Shown here in pieces: positions 1 to 5,166 of a stretch of 5,166 bases of DNA. Origin of the DNA: an uncultured Burkholderiales bacterium. Its GTDB lineage: Bacteria; Pseudomonadota; Gammaproteobacteria; Burkholderiales; Burkholderiaceae_C. Every line of letters begins with the position of its first letter. Within the stretch, counting starts at the first letter, position 1. The DNA is taken from contig CAIQIL010000170.1 in the NCBI GenBank assembly GCA_903871865.1, forward strand, positions 1 through 5,166. The letters are read 5' to 3'. The translations under genes and the position numbers were made by a program. A model generated the notes under the pieces. It searched no databases. It was not told where the DNA came from and saw only the letters and a program-made list of their open reading frames with translations.

Positions 1-565
<565 letters not shown>

Positions 566-567
566 TC

Positions 568-2103
568 ATGTCGCTCGCCATCGTTCACAGCCGCGCCCTC
601 GATGGCCTGCTGGCCCCTGAAGTCACCGTGGAGGTCCACCTCGCCAACGGCCTGCCCTCGTTCACTTTGGTGGGCTTGGCCGACACCGAGGTCAAGGAGG
701 CCCGCGAGCGCGTTCGCGCGGCGTTGAGCAACAGCGGCCTGGAGTTCCCGGTCAACAAACGCATCACCGTCAACCTCGCCCCGGCCGACCTGCCCAAGGA
801 GTCCGGGCGCTTCGATCTCCCGATCGCGCTTGGCATCCTCGCCGCCATGGGCCATGTGGACGCGGGCAAGCTGGCCGAGCTGGAATTCGCCGGGGAACTG
901 TCTCTGGGAGGCGAACTGAGGCCGGTGCGGGGTGCCCTGCCCATGGCGCTGGCCTTGCACCGCCAGTTGCCGGGTGTGCGCCAGCGCGGGCTGGTGCTGC
1001 CCCATGTCAGTGCCTGCGAAGCCGCCCTGGTGGACAGCGCCCGGGTGCACGGTGTGCGCCACCTGCTGGAGGTGGTGGAGGCTTTGCGGCCCGACGGGCA
1101 GGGCTCGGGGGCAGACTTGCCTCGCGCCAGCGCCCAGATCCCCGCCTTGCGCGACAGGGTGGTGCCCGACATGCGCGACGTGAGGGGGCAGTCGGCGGCG
1201 AAGCGCGCGCTGGAAGTGGCGGCAGGTGGCGGGCATTCCTTGCTCATGGTCGGGCCGCCCGGCACGGGCAAGTCCATGCTGGCGCAGCGATTCCTGGGCC
1301 TGCTGCCCGAGCTCACCCAGGATGAGGCCCTGAGTTCGGCCGCCGTGCTCAGCCTCGCGGGCCACTTTGATGCGGCCGGCTGGCGCCAGCGTGTGCTGCG
1401 CGCGCCGCACCACACGGCCTCGTCGGTGGCCTTGGTCGGCGGCGGATCGCCGCCGCGTCCGGGTGAGATTTCCCTGGCGCACCACGGCGTCCTCTTCCTG
1501 GACGAGTTGCCCGAATTCCCGCGCGCGGCCCTGGAGGCTTTGCGCGAGCCCTTGGAAACCGGCCACATCACCATCTCCCGTGCGGCGCGGCGGCATGACT
1601 TTCCGGCGCGTTTCCAATTGGTGGGTGCCATGAACCCCTGTCCTTGCGGGCACTTTGGCAACCCGAACAAGGCTTGTCGTTGCACGCCGGAGATGGTGGC
1701 TCGCTACCATGGGCGCCTGAGCGGCCCCTTGCTGGACCGCATCGACGTGCAGGTGGAGGTGCCCGCCGTGCCACCCGAGGTGCTGGCGCGCAGCCCGGAC
1801 GGTGAGGCCACAGCCAGCATCGCGGCCCGGGTGGTGGTTGCCCGATCCCGTCAGTTGCAGCGCCAGGGGGTGCTCAACGCCGAGCTGTCAGGCACGCTGC
1901 TCGACGAGCATGCCCAAGCCGACCCGGCCGCGACGGCCTTCTTGCAGGCGGCCTGCACCAAGCTGGGTTGGTCCGGCCGGGCTTACCACCGCGTGCTCAA
2001 GCTGGCGCGCACGGTGGCCGATCTGGCGGGGGCGCCGAGCATCGCATCGGCGCACATGGCCGAGGCCATACAGCACAGGCGGGTGCTGGATGGCTGGGGC
2101 TGA
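568..2103 (+). CDS. comM: ComM (YifB family), AAA+ branch-migration helicase of natural transformation
   Basis: 511 residues, full length for the family. ComM is a hexameric AAA+ helicase that drives branch migration after RecA strand invasion, promoting integration of DNA taken up by transformation; orthologues (E. coli YifB) also occur in non-competent bacteria. The N-terminal ChlI-like domain includes NLAPADLPKESGRFDLP (69-85). The Mg-chelatase/AAA+ core has Walker A GPPGTGKS (229-236) and Walker B LFLDE (309-313). A cysteine-rich NPCPCGHFGNPNKACRC block follows (356-372, Cys 358, 360, 370, 372), then LSGPLLDRIDV (384-394) and the C-terminal ChlI domain to the end. The frame is open to an upstream ATG at 436, but family members begin MSLA, so ATG 568 is chosen. 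Its only ribosome site is GAGG with 2 spacer bases, unusually close. It is divergent from glnK and convergent with the next gene, so probably monocistronic. Competence of the host is not shown by this gene alone. Confidence 0.95.
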   Translation: MSLAIVHSRALDGLLAPEVTVEVHLANGLPSFTLVGLADTEVKEARERVRAALSNSGLEFPVNKRITVNLAPADLPKESGRFDLPIALGILAAMGHVDAGKLAELEFAGELSLGGELRPVRGALPMALALHRQLPGVRQRGLVLPHVSACEAALVDSARVHGVRHLLEVVEALRPDGQGSGADLPRASAQIPALRDRVVPDMRDVRGQSAAKRALEVAAGGGHSLLMVGPPGTGKSMLAQRFLGLLPELTQDEALSSAAVLSLAGHFDAAGWRQRVLRAPHHTASSVALVGGGSPPRPGEISLAHHGVLFLDELPEFPRAALEALREPLETGHITISRAARRHDFPARFQLVGAMNPCPCGHFGNPNKACRCTPEMVARYHGRLSGPLLDRIDVQVEVPAVPPEVLARSPDGEATASIAARVVVARSRQLQRQGVLNAELSGTLLDEHAQADPAATAFLQAACTKLGWSGRAYHRVLKLARTVADLAGAPSIASAHMAEAIQHRRVLDGWG

Positions 2104-2126
2104 GCCTGGGTTGGCTTGACGCGACT

Positions 2127-2726
2127 TCAGGCCAGCGCGTGGCGCTGGCGGCGTCGCAGGGCACGGCCCACGCCGATCAACCCCACCAGCATCAGCGCCG
2201 CGTTCCCTGGCTCGGGCACAGGGGTCAAAGTGCCACGGATTTCGCCACTCAGGAAAGCCGAGCTGTGCAGGTTGAGGTAGGCCTCTCCGGCCTTCAGCCC
2301 TGCGAACAGGGCGTCGAATGCGCCCGTGGCGGTGCCGCCGTGCGCGGCGATGAAGCCGGGGGTGTAGACGCTGGCTTGCGTCATGTCGAAGGTGTGGTCG
2401 TACTGCCCCACAGGCACATCGAGCGGGAAGCCTTCCAGCATGGGCGTGGCCAAGCCTGCATTGCCTGCAAAGGGCTCGGGTGTGCAGCAGTGGATGTGCG
2501 CCATGGTCGAGGTGCCGGCCAGATCCTTGAAGCTGGCTTCCAAGCGCATCGTCAGGTGGTGGGGGTCAACGGTCAGGCGGGCAAAGCCGCTGGCCGTCGA
2601 GGCGTTGACAGGCGATTCCTGGCTGCCTGACAGCGTTGTTTCGAAGACGGATTCATGGGCCTGAGCCAGCGTGGGGGTCAGTGCTGCAAGCGCGGCTGCG
2701 CTCAGCACCCAGGTGTGGATGGTCAT
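2127..2726 (-). CDS. Secreted CHRD-domain protein with PEP-CTERM sorting signal
   Basis: 199 residues. A Sec signal peptide (1-23, cleavage likely after AQA) is followed by a CHRD (chordin-like) domain, about 27-167. This has the family's AHIHCC block (76-81) and the closing YLNLHSSAFLSGEIRG block (150-165). The C-terminus is a PEP-CTERM anchor: VPEPG (170-174), a hydrophobic stretch (176-190) and basic RRRQR (191-195). In exosortase systems such proteins cross the inner membrane and are cleaved at the PEP motif for export, often alongside exopolysaccharide. The role of bacterial CHRD domains is not established, so no function is given. ATG 2726 is chosen because AGAGGA lies 7 bases upstream and the signal peptide then starts properly; an in-frame ATG at 2768 would add 14 polar residues. 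The exosortase (epsH/xrtA) must be elsewhere. It stands alone between lapB and comM and looks accessory. Confidence 0.9.
   Translation of the reverse strand: MTIHTWVLSAAALAALTPTLAQAHESVFETTLSGSQESPVNASTASGFARLTVDPHHLTMRLEASFKDLAGTSTMAHIHCCTPEPFAGNAGLATPMLEGFPLDVPVGQYDHTFDMTQASVYTPGFIAAHGGTATGAFDALFAGLKAGEAYLNLHSSAFLSGEIRGTLTPVPEPGNAALMLVGLIGVGRALRRRQRHALA
2131..2149. terminator. Hairpin at the convergent comM / CHRD-gene junction
   Basis: Perfect 8-bp inverted repeat GCCAGCGC-GTG-GCGCTGGC with a 3-base loop, 28 bases past the comM stop and overlapping the last codons of the opposing gene. It could end comM transcription, but no T tract follows on either strand, so it is at best a non-canonical or Rho-assisted terminator. 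It may also simply reflect coding sequence. Confidence 0.3.
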
Positions 2727-2763
2727 GTTGGGTTCCTCTGATTGAATGTGATTGGGTGGTACT

Positions 2764-2809
2764 GCCATGCCCTTTTAGGCGCAGTGTGTGTCAGTGGGCG
2801 CCATGCCCT
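2764..2809. repeat. Pair of 10-bp direct repeats upstream of the CHRD gene
   Basis: GCCATGCCCT occurs at 2764-2773 and again at 2800-2809 (start-to-start 36 bases). On the minus strand these are AGGGCATGGC copies lying 38-47 and 74-83 bases before the start codon at 2726. The position suits operator sites, but no regulator is recognised and no clear -35/-10 pair is seen between them. Confidence 0.35.
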
Positions 2810-2840
2810 GACTCACAGGCATGAGTCGTGTGCCTCATGC
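2810..2840. repeat. Overlapping inverted repeats in the lapB-CHRD spacer
   Basis: Two mutually exclusive perfect inverted repeats share bases. GACTCA (2810-2815) pairs with TGAGTC (2822-2827), and GCATGAG (2819-2825) pairs with CTCATGC (2834-2840) across 8 bases. The block lies 84-114 bases upstream of the CHRD gene and downstream of lapB. It may be an operator or an alternative-folding RNA; no T tract follows. Confidence 0.35.
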
Positions 2841-2855
2841 TTGTGCCCAACGTCA

Positions 2856-2889
2856 GGCTGTGTTGTGCCGTCAGAGGGCGACCACAGCC
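2856..2889 (-). terminator. Candidate weak terminator hairpin after lapB
   Basis: The arms GGCTGTG (2856-2862) and CACAGCC (2883-2889) are perfect 7-bp complements across 20 bases, beginning about 20 bases past the lapB stop. The place is right for ending the lapB transcript, but the loop is long and no T run follows, so an intrinsic terminator is not demonstrated. Confidence 0.25.
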
Positions 2890-2908
2890 ATGGCCACCGC
2901 TACCACGC

Positions 2909-4066
2909 TCACTGATCTTCCAGGCGCCGGGGCGGGTAGGTGTCCCAGCCCTGGCAGCCGGGGCATTGCCAGAAGTAGTGCTGGCTCTCGAAGCCACAGG
3001 CCGCGCAGCGGTAGCGTTGCAGGGGTTGGGCCGCGGTGGCCAGGGCCTGCTGCATGCGCTCGATTTCGGGCTCTTCCAGCGGCTTGTGCGTGAGCAGGCG
3101 CTCGCGGATCAGGCCTTGCGCGGCTGACAGCGAAGGCTGCCGAGAGATGTGCGCCATCAGGGCCTGGCGGCGCAGGTCGCCATCGGGCTGCAGGGCGTTG
3201 AGGGCCAGCAAGACGTCCACCGACGGGGCCTGCGCGTACAGGCTCTCCAGCTTGCCCAGGGCCGTGGCGGTTTGGCCGCAGGCTTGGGCGCAGCGCGCGT
3301 AGTCCATGGCGATGAGGGCGAAGGCCTGCGGTTGCACCGCCAGCAGCTCTTCCCAGGCGCGCAAGGCTTCGGCGTTCTGGCCCATGCGCATGAAGCGCTG
3401 GCCCATCATCACCAGAGGGCGTGCGGCTTGCGGTGCGGCCTCGCGGGCGCGCACGAGGGCCTGGGCGGCTTCTTCGGGGTGGCTGCGCGCATCGGCCTCG
3501 TGGGCGATTTCGCACCAGTGGTGGGCCGTGCGTTGCGAGAACGAACCCGTGCCTGCCGCCTCCAGTTGGTGGGCGATCTCGATGGCAGGGTGCCAGTTGC
3601 GCGAGCGCTCGTGCAGCGACAGCAGCGCCAGGCGGGCGTCGGTGCTGAAGGCCGTGCCGTCGAGCGCCTGGAAGGCCTCTTCGGCGCGGTCGAACAGGCC
3701 GGCCTTCATGAAGTCCTGGGCCAGGGCGTGTTGGGCGCGTTCGCGCTCGTCGCGCTTCAGGTCGGCGCGGGCCAGCAGGTGCTGGTGCACGCGGATGGCG
3801 CGCTCGTACTCGCCGCGGCGGCGGAACAGGTTGCCCAGGGCGAAGTGCAGGTCCGAGGTGTCGGGGTCGTGCTGCACCGCCTCGATGAAGGCGTCGATGG
3901 CCTTGTCCTGTTGCTCGTTGAGCAGCAGGTTGAGGCCTTTGAAATAGGCTTGGGGCGAGGCCTGGTCTTCGCGCTTGAGTTGGCGCAGGTCCATGCGCGA
4001 GGCCATCCAGCCCAGCACGAAAGCGCCAGGCAGGGCCAGCAGCAGCCAGTAGAAATTGAAGTCCAT
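2909..4066 (-). CDS. lapB: Lipopolysaccharide assembly protein LapB (YciM)
   Basis: 385 residues, close to E. coli LapB (389). LapB is an inner-membrane TPR protein that in E. coli guides LpxC to FtsH for degradation and so limits lipopolysaccharide synthesis; that role is assumed here. An N-terminal membrane anchor (5-22, FYWLLLALPGAFVLGWMA) is followed by a basic linker and tandem TPR helices filling about 38-300 (first repeats near 40-70 and 72-105). It ends in a rubredoxin-like metal-binding tail with two Cys pairs, CAAC (354-357) and CPGC (368-371). All four metal-ligand cysteines are present, so it looks functional. It starts 27 bases after the lapA stop, as in the conserved lapA-lapB pair. 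The start has no good Shine-Dalgarno; it is preceded by CACACCC. Confidence 0.95.
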   Translation of the reverse strand: MDFNFYWLLLALPGAFVLGWMASRMDLRQLKREDQASPQAYFKGLNLLLNEQQDKAIDAFIEAVQHDPDTSDLHFALGNLFRRRGEYERAIRVHQHLLARADLKRDERERAQHALAQDFMKAGLFDRAEEAFQALDGTAFSTDARLALLSLHERSRNWHPAIEIAHQLEAAGTGSFSQRTAHHWCEIAHEADARSHPEEAAQALVRAREAAPQAARPLVMMGQRFMRMGQNAEALRAWEELLAVQPQAFALIAMDYARCAQACGQTATALGKLESLYAQAPSVDVLLALNALQPDGDLRRQALMAHISRQPSLSAAQGLIRERLLTHKPLEEPEIERMQQALATAAQPLQRYRCAACGFESQHYFWQCPGCQGWDTYPPRRLEDQ

Positions 4067-4093
4067 GGGTGTGTCAGGCCACCAGGGCCCGCC

Positions 4094-4468
4094 TCATTTC
4101 GCCGGTTTGCGCGGCGCGGGCATGTCGGGCGGGAACGGCAACTCGCTGGGCAGAGAGGGCGGTCCGCCGGCGTCGGTGGCATCGCCTGCGCCTGATTTGG
4201 CGCCTGGTTTGGCGGCGCCTGGCACCGGCTCGGGCATCAGCAGCTGGCGGTTGCGCGCGTCACGGCGGTGGCGCCACCAGCTGGGCACCATGGACAGCAC
4301 GCCCGTGGCACAACCCAGTGCAAAGACGCCCAGCACCACGAAGACCATCGGGCCTTGCCAGTGCCAGCCGAACATCCATTTCAGCTCGACGACGTGCTGG
4401 TTGTTCAGTGCGAAGGCGAATAACACGAAAAACAGCAGGCCGCGCCACAACCAGGTCAGTGCTCGCAT
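4094..4468 (-). CDS. lapA: Lipopolysaccharide assembly protein LapA (DUF1049 / YciS)
   Basis: 124 residues, somewhat longer than E. coli LapA (about 102). It is a small inner-membrane partner of LapB, co-transcribed with it. Two membrane segments are visible: 4-22 (LTWLWRGLLFFVLFAFALN) and about 39-61 (GPMVFVVLGVFALGCATGVLSMV). The NNQHVVELKW turn typical of the LapA domain lies between them. A basic RHRRDARNR stretch then marks the cytoplasmic side. The last 45 or so residues are a Pro/Ala/Gly-rich tail (for example PSLPSELPFPPDMPAP) that accounts for the extra length and looks disordered. It starts 18 bases after the ihfB stop with no Shine-Dalgarno, suggesting translational coupling. Confidence 0.92.
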   Translation of the reverse strand: MRALTWLWRGLLFFVLFAFALNNQHVVELKWMFGWHWQGPMVFVVLGVFALGCATGVLSMVPSWWRHRRDARNRQLLMPEPVPGAAKPGAKSGAGDATDAGGPPSLPSELPFPPDMPAPRKPAK

Positions 4469-4490
4469 GGGTGTTCAGCTGGGTGTTCAG
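4469..4490. repeat. 10-bp direct repeat at the ihfB-lapA junction
   Basis: GGGTGTTCAG occurs at 4469-4478 and 4481-4490, a 12-base period. On the coding strand it is CTGAACACCC. The upstream copy contains the ihfB stop codon (4487-4489) and the downstream copy abuts the lapA ATG. It fills the whole intergenic gap and probably arose by local duplication. Confidence 0.6.
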
Positions 4491-4822
4491 GTCGATGGGG
4501 TGTCGGCAACGGCCGGGGTGGTTGTCGCCTCACCCGGAGTATCCACCGTGTCCACGCCTTCGCGCAGGGCTTTGCCGGGTTTGAAGTGCGGCACGAGCTT
4601 TTCGGGGATCAGCACCTGCTCGCCGGAGCGCGGGTTGCGGCCCATGCGGGGCGGGCGGCGGTTGATGGAGAAGCTGCCAAAGCCGCGGATTTCGATGCGG
4701 TGGCCCCGCGCCAGTGCCTCGGACATGGCGTCCAGGATGGTCTTGACGGCGAATTCGGCGTCGCGCTGGGTGAGCTGGCTGAAGCGTTCGGCCAGCCGGG
4801 CGACGAGGTCGGATCGGGTCAT
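4487..4822 (-). CDS. ihfB: Integration host factor subunit beta
   Basis: 111 residues. IhfB pairs with IhfA to bend DNA sharply at sites in promoters (notably sigma-54 promoters), recombination sites and origins. The family start [14 protein letters not shown] is followed by the dimer helices, [11 protein letters not shown] (42-52) and the DNA-arm tip [10 protein letters not shown] (59-68). Residues known to contact DNA in E. coli IHF beta are kept: Glu44, Arg46 and the intercalating proline at 64. The core ends near residue 90. The remaining 20 or so residues ([19 protein letters not shown] region) are a Thr/Pro/Ala-rich tail that the 94-residue E. coli protein lacks. ATG 4822 agrees with the family start but has no Shine-Dalgarno (CTGCACCC precedes it). 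It lies 186 bases downstream of rpsA, as in many Proteobacteria. Confidence 0.95.
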   Translation of the reverse strand: MTRSDLVARLAERFSQLTQRDAEFAVKTILDAMSEALARGHRIEIRGFGSFSINRRPPRMGRNPRSGEQVLIPEKLVPHFKPGKALREGVDTVDTPGEATTTPAVADTPST

Positions 4823-4875
4823 GGGTGCAGGTCGGAGGCTGGCGTCCGAAAAGGGATGTCCGGGAGGGACTGAGG

Positions 4876-4915
4876 TGAGCGGCGGCTTCGGGTCAGGAAC
4901 CTGATGCCCCGCTCA
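4876..4915 (-). ncRNA. Nested inverted repeats in the ihfB leader
   Basis: The outer arms TGAGCGG (4876-4882) and CCGCTCA (4909-4915) are perfectly complementary. Between them lies the palindrome TCAGGAACCTGA (4893-4904). An RNA read toward ihfB could form a 7-bp stem enclosing a short hairpin, ending about 54 bases before the start codon. Known structured leaders give no match that I recognise, so this is a candidate only; it may instead be a protein-binding DNA site. Confidence 0.3.
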
Positions 4916-4933
4916 GCTCAATCCCCGATCACG

Positions 4934-4949
4934 CCGGGCCGAAGCCCGG
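4934..4949 (-). terminator. Hairpin with UUCG tetraloop in the rpsA-ihfB spacer
   Basis: Read in the direction of rpsA transcription this is CCGGGC-TTCG-GCCCGG: a 6-bp GC stem closed by C(UUCG)G, the exceptionally stable tetraloop often found in terminators and mRNA 3' ends. It lies about 60 bases past the rpsA stop. No U run follows, so full termination is doubtful; it could protect the rpsA mRNA 3' end or partly attenuate readthrough into ihfB. Confidence 0.5.
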
Positions 4950-4965
4950 GCGGGATGGGGTGAGG

Positions 4966-4998
4966 TTGGCGCCAACGTGGCGCAAACATGGCACAAAC
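4966..4998. repeat. Three tandem 11-bp repeats after rpsA
   Basis: Three abutting copies: TTGGCGCCAAC (4966-4976), GTGGCGCAAAC (4977-4987) and ATGGCACAAAC (4988-4998), consensus NTGGCGCAAAC. The period is about one DNA helical turn. The left copy is part of the perfect 12-base palindrome GTTGGCGCCAAC (4965-4976). The array starts 10 bases past the rpsA stop, in non-coding sequence, so the repetition is not due to codons. Function is unknown. Confidence 0.6.
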
Positions 4999-5008
4999 GC
5001 GGGCTGGA

Positions 5009-5166
5009 TCAGCCGTTGTTCTGGTCCAGCTTGGCCTTCAGCAGGGCGCCCAGGCTGGTGGTGCCGGAGCCTTCCTTGGTGGTGTCGGCGCGCAGCGATT
5101 GCATGGCTTCTTGCTGCTCGACGTTGTCCTTGGCCTTGATCGACAGCTGGATGCCGCGGGTCTTGC
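5009..5166 (-). CDS. rpsA: Ribosomal protein S1 (partial, C-terminal 51 residues)
   Basis: Only the end of the gene is in the window. It reads KTRGIQLSIKAKDNVEQQEAMQSLRA and finishes GALLKAKLDQNNG before TGA. The RGIQLSIKAKD piece is the closing strand of the last S1 (OB-fold) RNA-binding domain, and the rest is the C-terminal tail. S1 binds mRNA on the 30S subunit and is needed to initiate translation on many messages, especially those without a strong Shine-Dalgarno. The position upstream of ihfB is the widely conserved proteobacterial arrangement. Because it is a fragment, nothing can be said about the number of S1 domains. Confidence 0.93.
   Translation of the reverse strand, partial: KTRGIQLSIKAKDNVEQQEAMQSLRADTTKEGSGTTSLGALLKAKLDQNNG

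Noticed and set aside
2726..2768. Upstream ATG adding 14 residues to the CHRD protein
   Set aside because: The added residues are polar and would precede an otherwise normal signal peptide, while ATG 2726 has AGAGGA at ideal spacing.
2871..2911. GTG overlapping the lapB stop that would encode a 13-residue Val/Ala-rich peptide
   Set aside because: No ribosome site, too short, and no known family; probably chance.
3149..4195. Plus-strand open frame of 348 codons antisense to lapB
   Set aside because: It lies opposite the full LapB sequence and reads as low-complexity Gly/Val/Gln/Arg; a shadow of the lapB codon pattern.

Overview
The window has about 65% G+C and reads as ordinary chromosome of a betaproteobacterium, most likely of the order Burkholderiales. 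The evidence is the gene order rpsA-ihfB-lapA-lapB, a GlnK-type PII protein, ComM, and a secreted protein with a PEP-CTERM tail, a signal common in exosortase-bearing Burkholderiales. The assignment rests on protein recognition only. No RNA gene, CRISPR array, insertion sequence or phage gene is visible.

Layout from left to right. Positions 1-259 (minus) are the first 86 codons of glnK, running off the left edge. Positions 260-567 are a 308-base divergent spacer. It holds a near-consensus sigma-54 promoter facing glnK (306-321) and a perfect NtrC-type palindrome (457-475). Positions 568-2103 (plus) are comM, a branch-migration helicase of natural transformation. It converges on a gene at 2127-2726 (minus) for a secreted CHRD-domain protein with a PEP-CTERM sorting tail. 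A 182-base spacer rich in small repeats follows (2727-2908). Next, reading right to left on the minus strand, come the end of rpsA (5009-5166), ihfB (4487-4822), lapA (4094-4468) and lapB (2909-4066). The last three are tightly packed and likely one transcript.

Two functional blocks are evident. The glnK end is a nitrogen-status control module: sigma-54 RNA polymerase and NtrC would switch on glnK, and probably amtB beyond the window. The right half is the conserved ribosomal protein S1 / IHF / LPS-assembly block, in which LapA and LapB are inner-membrane proteins affecting lipopolysaccharide synthesis. The CHRD/PEP-CTERM gene between lapB and comM looks like the accessory element.

I found no undescribed multi-gene system. 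The most interesting signals are regulatory: the sigma-54/NtrC module beside comM; an identical SD-less CACCC-ATG start context on three consecutive genes (ihfB, lapA, lapB); and three tandem 11-bp repeats plus hairpins in the rpsA-ihfB spacer.
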